29,688 nt of DNA from an uncultured Eubacteriales bacterium (GCA_934401725.1 CAKRSS010000025.1:1-29688); one strand, 5' to 3'; numbered from the stretch's first letter, positions 1 to 8,549 are shown. The notes: generated by a model from the sequence alone, not told the origin. Numbers and translations: made by a program.

Positions 1-286
1 CGTTTAAGTGTTGGCGTTACGGCATCACGCGATAGACCAGCACCGCCCTGCTTCGCGTCCGGTGCGCTGCCGCGAAAGGAGTTCCGCACTCTGCGGAGCG
101 CGGCCAACGCCGCACGGCGTTGGATCCGTGCCGCCTCCCCAAAGGCGGACGAAAACTTTGAAAAAGGACGGGTCAGAGTCTGTGGGACGCAGGGACGGGT
201 GGTTTTGAGCGTTTAAGTGTTGGCGTTACGGCATCACGCGATAGACCAGCACCGCCCTGCTTCGCGTCCGGTGCGCTGCCGCGAAA
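1..286 (+). repeat. Direct repeat, period 209 bp (arm of repeat island A)
   Basis: The sequence beginning CGTTTAAGTGTTGGCG at position 1 recurs at 210 and stays near-identical for about 75 bp, through a block containing CTTCGCGTCCGGTGCGC. Between the copies is a second module (about 78-209) with a GC-rich hairpin and the string AAAACTTTGAAAAAGGACGG. The order module 1 - module 2 - module 1 suggests the array continues left of the window. Short reading frames here simply follow the repeat and look non-coding. Confidence 0.9.
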
Positions 287-552
287 AAGATATCTCGCCA
301 CGGAGGCCAGAAAGAGACTTTTGCCGCCTCGCGTCCGGTGCCCATTCGGAACGGTGGAATAACGTTTGTGAAGCGTGTTCAGTGCCTATTAGGAATGGCG
401 GAAGATCGTTTGTGAAACGCGTCCGATTCTCAGAGAAGATACCCCGCCTCCGGCGGCCAACGCACAATGGGTCACGTCTCCCACCGTAGGGGCGACCATC
501 GGTAGCCCGCTGCTTTGGTACCAAGTAACCTCACCTTTACAAGCAAAACGTT

Positions 553-718
553 GGTTAAATAAAAGGCTCCCTTGTGTAAAGGGAGCTGTCGCGCAGCGAC
601 TGAGGGATTGTTTACGTTGGGTTCATAACAACTTTGTTCAGCGAAACCGTTCGCCCGACAATCCTTCAGTCACCTCCGGTGACAGCTCCCTTTACACAAG
701 GGAGCCTTTTATTTAACC
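553..718. mobile_element. MITE-like palindromic element with 38-bp terminal inverted repeats
   Basis: Positions 553-590 and 681-718 are perfect inverted copies of 38 bp, each containing AGGCTCCCTTGTGTAAAGGG. Just inside each end is a GACTGARGGATTGT-like string, so the internal halves also match partly. The element is 166 bp and non-coding, and sits in the core of island A. A related element with a different stem sequence lies at about 9083-9245. It is probably a non-autonomous miniature element. I could not define a target-site duplication, so transposition is inferred from shape only. Confidence 0.75.
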
Positions 719-1049
719 GAGGCTTTATATACACGAGTGAGGTCATTTTGCACCAGCGTCGGCGGGCGACCGATAGTCGTCCCTACGGACTGCCGAAGGC
801 GGACTAACTTCTCGCGACAGCGCACCGGACGCGAAGCGGGGCGGTGCTGGTCTATCGCGTGATGCCGCATCGCCCACACTTAAACGCTCAAAACCACCCG
901 TCCCGGCGTCTCACAGACTCTGACCCGTCCTTTTTTCAAAGTTTTCGCCCGCCTTTGGGAAGGCGACACGGATCAAACGCCGTGTGACGTTGGTCGCCGC
1001 CCGCAGGCGGCGAAACACAATTTCGCGCAGAGCGCGAAATTCTCCTCCG

Positions 1050-3176
1050 TTAACTTATGTCCGAGTTTTTGACGCAGAACATTTGCTCGACGGCGCGTCG
1101 GAGAGTTGGGTGTTCACCGAGCTGCGGGTCGTCGGCGATGAGGGCGCGAGCGGCGTCGCTGGCGGCGGTCATGAGGGCGGTGTCGTCGCACATGCCGGCA
1201 AGCCGGAAACTCACCCCGCCACTCTGCCTCAGACCGCTCCCCTGGCCGGCGCTGCCCACAAAATCACCCGGACCGCGCATTCGCAGATCGGTCTCGGCAA
1301 TTATGAAGCCGTCGTAGGTCGTGTGCATGGTCTCGAGACGTTTGCGCGCCTTCTCGCCCTTGGCGTCCGACACAAGAACACAGTACGATTTGCGATTTCC
1401 GCGCCCGACACGTCCGCGAAGTTGGTGCAGCTGCGAAAGTCCGAATCGCTCGGCGTTTTCGACCACCATCAGACAGGCGTTCGGGACGTTGACACCTACC
1501 TCGATGACGGTCGTCGAGACGAGCACGTCGAGCTCGCCCGCCGCAAACGCGCGCATGACGCCTTCCTTTTCGGCGGCCGATAGCTTGCCGTGTATCAGCC
1601 CGATCCGCTGTCCCGGCAGACGCTCGGTAAGCTCGACCGCGTAGGTCTCGACCGCCTTGAGCGGCGGCGCTTCCTCCGGCTCGCGAAATAGCGAGATTTC
1701 GGACATGCTGATCTCGTTTTCCTCGCACTCGCGCTCCTCGATTGCCGGGCAGACAATGTAAACCTGCCCGCCCGCGGCGCATAGTTTTTCGATGAAGCCG
1801 TCCAGCCGCGCGCGGTAGCCCTCGTCGACTACAAACGTGTCGACGCGCTGACGCCCAGGCGGTATTTCGTCGATGCGCGAAATGTCGAGGTCACCGTACA
1901 TGACAAGCGCCAGCGAACGCGGTATCGGCGTCGCGCTCATGACAAGAACATGGGCGCTTTTGTTTTTTTGAGCAAGCGTCGCGCGCTGCGTGACGCCGAA
2001 ACGATGCTGCTCGTCCGTCACAATAATGCCGGGCGCGGCAAATTCCACGCCGTCCGAAATCAGTGCGTGCGTGCCTATGACTACATTCAACCGCGCGGCG
2101 GGGTCGTCCGCCGACAGCGCCGCCTTTATCCGACGCTTTTCCGCCGCCGGCGTCGCGCCGACTAAGAGCGCGCAGTCGATGCCGAGTTGCGCGAACAACG
2201 GCTCGAGGTCGGAAAAATGCTGACGCGCGAGAATTTCGGTCGGCGCCATGAGCACTGCCTGACGTCCGCTCGCAACTGCGATGTACATAGCGGCTGCTGC
2301 GCAGACGGTCTTGCCGCAGCCGACGTCGCCGACGACAATACGCCGCATCGGGATGTCGGAGGCCATGTCGTGGCCGATTTCGTCGATGACCCGCGCCTGC
2401 GCACCGGTCAAACGATAGGGAAGCAGGTCGGTGAGCGGAGTCGGGGCGGCCGGACACTTCGGCGCGCCGGTCGTCCGTTGAGCTTTATGCGCGGTCGCAA
2501 GCCCCAGCCCGAACATGAACAGCTCGTCAAATATCAGCCGCCGTTTGGCGATGGCGAGCATTTTGTAATCCTCTGGCGCGTGGATGTTGCGCAGCGCGAA
2601 CGCAATGTCGCAGAGCGAATTTTCGTGGCGGATGTCGTCCGGCAGCGGATCCTCGAGCTGACCGGACAGCAAAAGCGCAGCCTCGATGTCCTTCTGAAGC
2701 TGCTTTTGACTCAGCCCCTCGGTCAGCGGGTAGACGGGGTAGAGCGAGGGCAGCCCGACGTCGGGCGCGAACGGCTCGAACGCCGGTGACGACATGGCAA
2801 ATCCCCGCCCGTCGCGCTCGACCTTGCCCCAAAAGCGGAAGGTCGAGCCAATCGGAAACTTGTCCTTCAGGTAGCTTTGGTTGAAAAATGTGACGGTGCA
2901 GCTGCCGCTCTCGTCGAACGCACGCAGGCGCATAAGATCCATCCCACGCCGCAGACGGAAGGCGCGCGGCTCGGTCGCCACGGTCAGAATGACGGCGCTT
3001 TTGACGTCGTCGTGCGTCGCCGCGAGCAGAGAAATTTCACCGCGGTTTTCGTACGCGCGGGGAAAATAGAACAACAGATCGTAAATGCTTTCGACGCCTA
3101 CGCGGGCGTACGCCGCCGCGCGCACCGCGCCGACGCCGTACAGCTTGCGTACGGAAATCTGACTCAGATCCGGCAT
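1050..3176 (-). CDS. recG: ATP-dependent DNA helicase RecG
   Basis: A 708-residue superfamily 2 helicase that in characterised bacteria reverses stalled forks and processes branched recombination intermediates in the cytoplasm. An N-terminal OB-fold/wedge region (about residues 1-170) precedes the motor. Motor motifs include Walker A GDVGCGKT (283-290), DEQH (388-391), SATPIPR (414-420) and QLRGRVGRG (585-593). RGPGDFVGSAGQGSG near 634-648 matches the RecG C-terminal TRG region. Length is typical for RecG. The ATG at 3176 is preceded by AGGAGG with a 7-nt spacer. It lies 362 bp downstream of the AAA ATPase gene, so it may be a separate unit or the end of the recA run. I see no convincing promoter directly upstream. 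Confidence 0.97.
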   Translation of the reverse strand: MPDLSQISVRKLYGVGAVRAAAYARVGVESIYDLLFYFPRAYENRGEISLLAATHDDVKSAVILTVATEPRAFRLRRGMDLMRLRAFDESGSCTVTFFNQSYLKDKFPIGSTFRFWGKVERDGRGFAMSSPAFEPFAPDVGLPSLYPVYPLTEGLSQKQLQKDIEAALLLSGQLEDPLPDDIRHENSLCDIAFALRNIHAPEDYKMLAIAKRRLIFDELFMFGLGLATAHKAQRTTGAPKCPAAPTPLTDLLPYRLTGAQARVIDEIGHDMASDIPMRRIVVGDVGCGKTVCAAAAMYIAVASGRQAVLMAPTEILARQHFSDLEPLFAQLGIDCALLVGATPAAEKRRIKAALSADDPAARLNVVIGTHALISDGVEFAAPGIIVTDEQHRFGVTQRATLAQKNKSAHVLVMSATPIPRSLALVMYGDLDISRIDEIPPGRQRVDTFVVDEGYRARLDGFIEKLCAAGGQVYIVCPAIEERECEENEISMSEISLFREPEEAPPLKAVETYAVELTERLPGQRIGLIHGKLSAAEKEGVMRAFAAGELDVLVSTTVIEVGVNVPNACLMVVENAERFGLSQLHQLRGRVGRGNRKSYCVLVSDAKGEKARKRLETMHTTYDGFIIAETDLRMRGPGDFVGSAGQGSGLRQSGGVSFRLAGMCDDTALMTAASDAARALIADDPQLGEHPTLRRAVEQMFCVKNSDIS

Positions 3177-3538
3177 ACCGCTGCCTCCTGTAAAATGATA
3201 TTTTCCGTCTTAGCGGAATGAGATATTTTTTGCCTGAACGTGATGGGGTATTTTTATCTGAATGGAATAAAATTCATAGATTTTGGCGTTTGGCGCGAGG
3301 ATTTCATGCGATTTTTTTCGTTGCCTTCACTCGCAAGGCCGTTGCGCATGTCTATTACACACGGCTGCCACGCGAAAATTCTCGTCAAACACATCCTGCC
3401 GCGACGCCGAAGCGCCGCGGCTTATGGTCGCGAATTCGCAACTGTGCCGTCGGAGGCACCGTCAGTCGCGCCTCCGGATGCACCATTGAATTGCGCCCCC
3501 GAATGGCGCAGTGAAGCCTTAATTTCACCGACCGCCGC
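3177..3538 (-). other. Intergenic region with three GC-rich hairpins, no credible gene
   Basis: This 362-bp gap lies between the ATPase stop and the recG start. Read on the minus strand it holds three inverted repeats in a row: GCGCC/GGCGC with an ATTCGG loop (about 3490-3506), CGGAGGC/GCCTCCG (about 3452-3476), and an 8-9 bp stem closed by a UUCG tetraloop (about 3401-3422). None has a U-tract, so they are not classic terminators. The half nearest recG is AT-rich, but I could not pick a well-spaced promoter. Plus-strand frames here lack good ribosome binding sites and any family resemblance. Confidence 0.55.
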
Positions 3539-4432
3539 TTACAAAAACTCGTCGCGGTGACGGTCGAAAAGCTCGAAATATGCGCGCACGTTGTCGAGCT
3601 CCTGCCATTTCCGTACTGCGACGGGGCGCACGTCGAGGTCGTAAATTTTCACACCGGGCATGGAGAGGAAAAACGGCGAGTGCGTCGAGATGATGAACTG
3701 GCAGCCGTAAAACCTCGCCGCCTGACCGACGAAATCCGCAAGCTCCGCCTGACGTCGCGCCGAAAGGCTGTTCTCCGGCTCGTCGAGAAGGTAGAGCGCG
3801 TTCTCGCGGATGGCCTGTGTGAAATAGGCGAAGCCGTTCTCGCCGTTCGACTGCCCCGGAACCTCCTCGGACAGCTCCCGCGCCGCAAACGACGACCGCG
3901 TCACCGACTTGCTGCGCGCGCGGTTGCGGCGGTGCAGCTCCTCGTAATCCTCGAGCGAGCGCAGCTGAAAACGCGGCGCGGTCGGGTCGTTGTAGCTGGC
4001 ATATTCGCGGAACAGCTCCTCGCGCCGCCCCGAGACGCCCTCGTTCAGCGCGCGCATGTCGAGCATAAAGTCAAAAACGTCGTCGCTGGTGATGATGCGG
4101 CTGCCGGATGGCAGTTTTCGCCCGAAGGACAGCCCAGCCTCGCACAGGTCGAGGTAATCCTCGAAAAACGGCGTCCGGTTAAATGGCGCCGAGCGCACGA
4201 GGTGCAGCTTTTCGGCGATTATGTTGAGCAGAGTCGACTTGCCCGAGCCGTTGCTGCCGTAGATCAGCGTCAGCGGGGCGAAGGTCAGCCGGCTGAGCCC
4301 GCGAAAGGGGAACAGCTTGAAGGGGTAGGCGTTGGTTAGGTTGTAGCAGGTCATGTCGAGTTTGGCGGAGTCGAGGATGAAATTATCCTCGTCGGCCGCC
4401 GACGCCAGCTTGAAAAAGTCAAGATACTGCAT
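3539..4432 (-). CDS. AAA/ABC-type ATPase of unknown function
   Basis: A 297-residue P-loop ATPase of the stand-alone ABC/SMC-like class. Visible motifs are Walker A GSNGSGKST (59-67), Walker B with catalytic glutamate in YLLDEPENSLS in the C-terminal third, and a downstream ISTHSPFF switch histidine typical of ABC/OLD-like ATPases. There is no membrane segment or transporter partner, so a soluble nucleic-acid or regulatory role is more likely than transport. The start is well set: AAAGGAGG lies 5 nt before the ATG. It begins 11 bp after recX stops, so it is probably co-transcribed with recA-recX. That context suggests, but does not prove, a link to DNA maintenance. No specific substrate can be named. 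Confidence 0.88.
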   Translation of the reverse strand: MQYLDFFKLASAADEDNFILDSAKLDMTCYNLTNAYPFKLFPFRGLSRLTFAPLTLIYGSNGSGKSTLLNIIAEKLHLVRSAPFNRTPFFEDYLDLCEAGLSFGRKLPSGSRIITSDDVFDFMLDMRALNEGVSGRREELFREYASYNDPTAPRFQLRSLEDYEELHRRNRARSKSVTRSSFAARELSEEVPGQSNGENGFAYFTQAIRENALYLLDEPENSLSARRQAELADFVGQAARFYGCQFIISTHSPFFLSMPGVKIYDLDVRPVAVRKWQELDNVRAYFELFDRHRDEFL

Positions 4433-4443
4433 GGTTTCCTCCT

Positions 4444-5334
4444 TTATTCGTCGTCCTTTACGGCGAGCATGGCCGCCTTTATCTGGCTGAAGCTGTAGCC
4501 GTAGCGCGCGAGCGACGCCGCCATCTTGCGGCGTCCGTCAGCGTCAGACGGGATATAGCCGAACTTTTTCTTTATCAGCGCGGCGCAGTTTTCGGTGTAA
4601 ACCGACTCGTCCACGCCGTCGAGAGCTTCGCGGACGGCCTCGTCGCCGTAGCCCTTTTGACGGAGTTTGGCGATTATCCGGCTTTTGCCGTAGCCCGAAC
4701 GCAGGCACACCCGCACAATCGACGACGCGTCGCTTGCCTCGCGTATCAGACCGCGGCGGCAGAGCTCCTCGCCGACACGCGAGCAAAGCTCGCTGTCGTA
4801 GCCGTACCGGCGCAGCTTAAGCTCGAGCGCGCGCCGGGAATTTGCGCCGTACGACAAAAGCTCCGCGCCCTTGTTCAGCGCGGCGCAGAATTCACCCGCG
4901 CATTCGAGCTCGTCGAACTGTTCCGGCGTCAGCAGACATCCCGCCAGCGACGAAAAAGCGTCCTCGGGGTCCCCTTTTGCAGGGACGGGGCGCAGGGAAG
5001 CGGGGATTTGCCGCCCGAAGCCGGGAACGGCGGCGCGGTCGTGCGATGAGGTGGAGTCGGTTGCAGAGGCGGGGCGGGTGTGCGATGAGATTGTAGCTGC
5101 GTGGGAGCGGTCGGGACTCGTGGCGGTTGGGGCTTGCCGCGCAGCTCCCCCGTCGACAACCGATGTCGCAGCCGACGCCGCCATCGACTCCTCAATCGAC
5201 GCTGCTATGCGCCGCCAATCGGCGTCGGTCAGCGCAAAGCGGCGCACCTCGCGGTGCTCGCCGTCCGACAGACGCACTTTTACAGACACGCCGCCGCCAT
5301 CACGGGCGGCGACGTGTGCAAGCTGTATTTTCAT
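4444..5334 (-). CDS. recX: Regulatory protein RecX
   Basis: A 296-residue RecX-family protein. RecX binds RecA filaments and modulates their growth and strand exchange. The C-terminal half (about 155-290) shows the three-helix repeats of the family: SRRALELKLRRYGYD, SIVRVCLRSGYGKSRII with AKLRQKGYGDEAV, and ALIKKKFGYIP followed by KMAASLARYGYSFSQI. The protein is longer than many RecX proteins because residues of about 55-125 form an Ala/Ser/Thr/Pro-rich low-complexity stretch after a short N-terminal domain. It starts 8 bp after the recA stop. I see no good Shine-Dalgarno sequence before ATG 5334, so translation may be coupled to recA. Confidence 0.93.
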   Translation of the reverse strand: MKIQLAHVAARDGGGVSVKVRLSDGEHREVRRFALTDADWRRIAASIEESMAASAATSVVDGGAARQAPTATSPDRSHAATISSHTRPASATDSTSSHDRAAVPGFGRQIPASLRPVPAKGDPEDAFSSLAGCLLTPEQFDELECAGEFCAALNKGAELLSYGANSRRALELKLRRYGYDSELCSRVGEELCRRGLIREASDASSIVRVCLRSGYGKSRIIAKLRQKGYGDEAVREALDGVDESVYTENCAALIKKKFGYIPSDADGRRKMAASLARYGYSFSQIKAAMLAVKDDE

Positions 5335-5342
5335 TATGGGGC

Positions 5343-6467
5343 TTATTCGTTGTCGTCATTCATCAGGCTGACGTCGAACTCTTCCCCGCCATCGTCCTTA
5401 TCCTCGTCGAGCTCGAATTCCTCACTCATGGCGGAGGCCTGCTCGCTCATCTCGCGGATTTTGGCCTCGAGCTCGGCCATTATGGCAGGGTTTTCCTCGA
5501 TAATGCGGCGGGCGTTTTCCTTGCCCTGGCCGATGCGCTCGCCGTTGTACGAGAACCACGAGCCGCTCTTCTTTATCAGCTCGAGCTTGATGGCGTAGTC
5601 GAATATCTCGCTCGAGCGCGAGATGCCCTTGCCGTACAGTATGTCAAACTCGGCGACCTTGAAGGGAGGCGCAACCTTGTTCTTGACAATCTTGCAGCGC
5701 ACGCGGTTGCCGTATATTTCGGAGCCGTTCTTTAGCTGATCGGCCTTGCGGACGTCGATACGCACCGACGCGTAGAACTTCAGCGCACGGCCGCCGGTGG
5801 TGGTTTCGGGATTGCCGTAGAACACGCCGACCTTCTCACGCAGCTGGTTTATGAATATGACGATGCAGTTGCTCTTTGAGATGACGGAGGACAGCTTACG
5901 CATAGCCTGCGACATAAGCCGCGCCTGCACGCCGACGCTGGACGCGCCCATGTCGCCCTCGATTTCCTGACGCGGGACGAGTGCCGCGACCGAGTCGATT
6001 ACGACGATGTCGACGGCTCCCGAGCGCACGAGCGCTTCGGTAATTTCAAGCGCGTCCTCGCCGCAGTCGGGCTGTGAGACGAGCAGGTTGTTTATGTCTA
6101 CGCCGAGAGCCTTGGCGTAGATGGGGTCGAGCGCGTGCTCGGCGTCGATAAACGCGGCCTCGCCGCCTGTTTTCTGCACCTCGGCGATGACGTGCAGCGC
6201 GACGGTCGTCTTACCGGACGACTCCGGCCCGTATATTTCGATGATACGTCCGCGGGGCAGACCTCCGATACCGAGCGCCATATCGAGCGCGATGGAACCG
6301 GTATGCACGGCCTGAACCTCCATATGCGCGTTCTCGCCGAGTTTCATTATCGTTCCCTGGCCGAAATCCTTTTCAAGCTGGGATATGGCGGTTTCGAGTG
6401 CTTTGAGCTTTTCAGTCTTGTCGGTGTGCTGAGTAACGGGAGCCGTAGCTTTTTTGGTCTGCTTCAT
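5343..6467 (-). CDS. recA: Recombinase RecA
   Basis: A 374-residue RecA, the ATP-dependent strand-exchange protein of homologous recombination and activator of LexA-type self-cleavage. Walker A GPESSGKT is at 80-87. FIDAEHALDP, VIDSVAALVP and the INQLREKVGV/TTGGRALKFYAS block (L2 loop and following strand) follow in the usual order. The C-terminal tail is strongly acidic (EEFELDEDKDDGGEEFD), as in many RecA proteins. Translation starts at ATG 6467 with AAGGAAGG upstream. It is first in a run with recX and an ATPase. A consensus promoter lies 45-73 bp upstream. I saw no Bacillus-type SOS box (GAAC-N4-GTTC) around it, so LexA control is not supported by what I can read. Confidence 0.98.
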   Translation of the reverse strand: MKQTKKATAPVTQHTDKTEKLKALETAISQLEKDFGQGTIMKLGENAHMEVQAVHTGSIALDMALGIGGLPRGRIIEIYGPESSGKTTVALHVIAEVQKTGGEAAFIDAEHALDPIYAKALGVDINNLLVSQPDCGEDALEITEALVRSGAVDIVVIDSVAALVPRQEIEGDMGASSVGVQARLMSQAMRKLSSVISKSNCIVIFINQLREKVGVFYGNPETTTGGRALKFYASVRIDVRKADQLKNGSEIYGNRVRCKIVKNKVAPPFKVAEFDILYGKGISRSSEIFDYAIKLELIKKSGSWFSYNGERIGQGKENARRIIEENPAIMAELEAKIREMSEQASAMSEEFELDEDKDDGGEEFDVSLMNDDNE

Positions 6468-6511
6468 GGTATATGCCTTCCTTTTGTCGTTTTATGGGCT
6501 TTGTTGATGTT

Positions 6512-6540
6512 ATTATAATACATCGCGTGGATATTGTCAA
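6512..6540 (-). promoter_or_regulatory. recA promoter
   Basis: On the minus strand TTGACA (6540-6535) and TATAAT (6517-6512) are separated by 17 bp, a perfect sigma-A-type match. The -35 lies inside an inverted repeat, TTGTCAA (6534-6540) and TTGACAA (6547-6553), spaced 6 bp, which could be an operator or coincidence. Confidence 0.9.
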
Positions 6541-6661
6541 GGGGTTTTGACAATCTATTTTTCCGAAAACGGAAGTTTTTCGTTATCGGTACCGTTTTTG
6601 GGACTGTGAAATGCCGTTATTCTTTCAAAATCGGCAAATGCAAAAATGTGTGAAATAATTG

Positions 6662-6690
6662 TTGCAAATGTGACGGTATCATGATATAAT
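6662..6690 (+). promoter_or_regulatory. Promoter of the lipoprotein gene
   Basis: TTGCAA (6662-6667) and TATAAT (6685-6690) are spaced 17 bp. TG two bases before the -10 makes it an extended -10. The CDS starts 42 bp downstream. Confidence 0.8.
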
Positions 6691-6732
6691 AGCTATGAAT
6701 TTATTGGGTCTTACCCGAGAAAGGATAACAGC

Positions 6733-8223
6733 ATGAAACACATAAGACTTGTTTGCCTCGTACTCGTTGCCCTTTTCCTGTTGGTTGCCTGCGCAACTCC
6801 GGGAGATGACGACAGCAACGGTACAACCACACCTGCCGCGACGCAGCCGGGCGAGACCACTCCCGCCGACTCGGGCGGCGACGAGACCACCCTGCCGGCC
6901 TACGACTTCCCGGACGTTACATATAATAATGAAGTTTTCCGGATTTTCAACGGCACGCAGTCCTACAACATGATAATGAACGTGACCGCTGACGACGTCA
7001 CCGGTGAGAAGGTCAGCGACTCGATCCACAACAACGTTGTGACGATTGAGGAGCAGTTCCACGTCAAGCTCGAGGAGACGCTCAGCCCCTTCGGCTCCGA
7101 CATGCTGACCGTTGTGCGCACCGAGATGCAGTCCGGCGATGCCAAGCACGACATTGTATATCTTTACAGCACGCTGGTTGGTTCGCTCATAGGTTCGGGC
7201 GGACTGTCCAACCTTTACGACAACGAGGCCATCAACATGGATGGCGAGTGGTGGAATCAGGCGCTCAAAAACGACGCGACGCTCTACGGCACCAACCTCT
7301 ACTATCTCGTCAGCGACGCGCATCTGATGTCCTTTGAGGGCACGTGGTGCATGTATTTCAACAAAGAAATAATGACCAACCTCGGCATTGAGTTCCCGTA
7401 CGTCGCCGTGCGGAACAACGAGTGGACGATGGAGAAGCTGTACACATATGCCGCAGCGGGTGCGTCGCTGAACGGCGACGCTTCCTATGACTGGAATGCC
7501 AGCGGTAGCAGTGTTTACGGTCTGGCGTCCTTCAAGAACCTGATGAACGCACTGGTTGTCGGCTGCGACGCCATGTACGTGCGCAAGGATGCGAATGACG
7601 TGCCCTACTACTCCTTCCCAACCGAGAATTCGCTTTATGACAAGTTTGAGGCCATCACCCGTATCACTGGCGAGGCCGGAACCTACATCAGCGCCAACGC
7701 GCGCAGCTCCGGTCTGCACTACATTGAGACGATATTCTCGCAGGGCCGTTCCATGCTGATGGGCGGCGAGATCAAGGCGGCCGCCAACGAGCTGACCGAG
7801 ACGGCTTTTGAGTTTGGAATCGTGCCGATCCCGAAGTACAACTCGGCACAGGAAAACTACAAGAGCAACATGCTCTGGAGCACGTTGCTTATGACCATTC
7901 CGGTCACGGCTCCCGATCCCGAGCGCAGCGGTATCATTATGGACGCGCTGTCCTATCTGGCGATGGTGAACACGATGCCGGTTTACTACGACCGTGTTTC
8001 CTACAAGGGTCTGGCTGACAACGACTCGATTGAGATGCTTGACATCATCAACGAGAGCCGTTATCTCAACTGGGGTCTGACCTACGGCTGGCTTAGCTGC
8101 ATTGAGCCCAACGTCAACTCGATGCTTGATTCCGGCAACTCGTCGCTGGCGTCGCTTGTGCGCTCGTCCGACAGAATTGTTCCGAGTCTGATTAACAAGA
8201 CGCTTGAGTCGATAAAGAAATAA
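6733..8223 (+). CDS. Extracellular solute-binding lipoprotein (ABC-type, orphan)
   Basis: A 496-residue secreted lipoprotein. Residues 1-20 form a lipoprotein signal peptide with lipobox LVAC, so Cys20 is the predicted lipidation site. A flexible Thr/Pro/Gly/Asp-rich linker runs to about residue 56. The rest resembles large periplasmic-binding-fold proteins of family 1 (sugar-type) ABC importers: an EEQFHVKLEETL-like first lobe, then WWNQALKNDA, MYFNKEIMTNLGIEFPY and NNEWTMEKLYTYA. AAAGGA sits 7 nt before ATG 6733. It has its own promoter and terminator, and no permease or ATPase gene is adjacent. The ligand is therefore unknown, and a sensing or scavenging role remains possible. Confidence 0.85.
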   Translation: MKHIRLVCLVLVALFLLVACATPGDDDSNGTTTPAATQPGETTPADSGGDETTLPAYDFPDVTYNNEVFRIFNGTQSYNMIMNVTADDVTGEKVSDSIHNNVVTIEEQFHVKLEETLSPFGSDMLTVVRTEMQSGDAKHDIVYLYSTLVGSLIGSGGLSNLYDNEAINMDGEWWNQALKNDATLYGTNLYYLVSDAHLMSFEGTWCMYFNKEIMTNLGIEFPYVAVRNNEWTMEKLYTYAAAGASLNGDASYDWNASGSSVYGLASFKNLMNALVVGCDAMYVRKDANDVPYYSFPTENSLYDKFEAITRITGEAGTYISANARSSGLHYIETIFSQGRSMLMGGEIKAAANELTETAFEFGIVPIPKYNSAQENYKSNMLWSTLLMTIPVTAPDPERSGIIMDALSYLAMVNTMPVYYDRVSYKGLADNDSIEMLDIINESRYLNWGLTYGWLSCIEPNVNSMLDSGNSSLASLVRSSDRIVPSLINKTLESIKK

Positions 8224-8225
8224 GC

Positions 8226-8259
8226 AAAAGCTCCCGGTGCCGTGGCATCGGGAGCTTTT
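8226..8259. terminator. Bidirectional intrinsic terminator
   Basis: AAAAGCTCCCGGTGCC pairs with GGCATCGGGAGCTTTT around a short loop, giving A-run and T-run flanks on both sides. It lies between convergent genes ending at 8223 (plus) and 8271 (minus) and can serve both. Confidence 0.92.
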
Positions 8260-8270
8260 ACATAGATCTG

Positions 8271-8549
8271 TCAGAGTTTTGCCTCGAGCTCGCGGAGCTG
8301 GCGGTTAAGCTCGTCGATAGCTTCGAGTTCCGCGGTGCAGTCGGGGGCGGGGGCGTCGGCGTTTTCGGGGTCGGGACGGGCAGCCTTATATGTAAGGCGC
8401 CCCAGCTTTTCGTACTTCTCGCACAGCTTGAGCTTGAGCGACTGCTGACGCAGGCGTAGCGCGGCTGCATCGGCCAGCTCGCCGGTCTTGACGGCGACCT
8501 TCGACGCCAGCTTGGAGGCGTCGTTCTTGAATTCATCCCAGCTTGACAT
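8271..8549 (-). CDS. Small coiled-coil protein of unknown function
   Basis: A 92-residue hydrophilic, mostly helical protein. The N-terminal part (SSWDEFKNDASKLASKVAVK) looks amphipathic. A KLCEKYEKLGRLTYKA segment follows, then a Pro/Asp/Ala-rich linker, and the C-terminus is a Leu/Glu heptad-like helix (ELEAIDELNRQLRELEAKL). It vaguely recalls small Clostridial proteins built on a coiled coil with a helical head, but I cannot name the family. I chose ATG 8549 because AAAGGA lies 9 nt upstream. The longer in-frame start at 8582 would fall at or before the expected transcription start of the promoter at 8587-8615. Single-gene unit. Confidence 0.75.
   Translation of the reverse strand: MSSWDEFKNDASKLASKVAVKTGELADAAALRLRQQSLKLKLCEKYEKLGRLTYKAARPDPENADAPAPDCTAELEAIDELNRQLRELEAKL

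Larger units (their letters stand above)
1..1049. repeat. Composite inverted-repeat island A
   Basis: This 1-kb stretch downstream of recG holds no credible gene. The left arm (about 78-287) reappears in inverted orientation at about 811-1049: module 1 at 811-887 and module 2 from 888 onward. The core contains two tandem units of about 44 bp (about 333-422), a GTAGGGGCGACCATCGG-type block at 486-509 with an inverted counterpart at 763-786, and a 166-bp palindromic element at 553-718. The right end carries GC hairpins (about 998-1045) next to the recG stop. The same arm design occurs in two other islands in this window. No transposase or recombinase is encoded. Confidence 0.85.

Noticed and set aside
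1..530. Short reading frames in the repeat islands (also at 8550-9441 and 16673-17156)
   Set aside because: Similar peptides recur only because the DNA repeats recur; there are no start signals and frames run in both directions.
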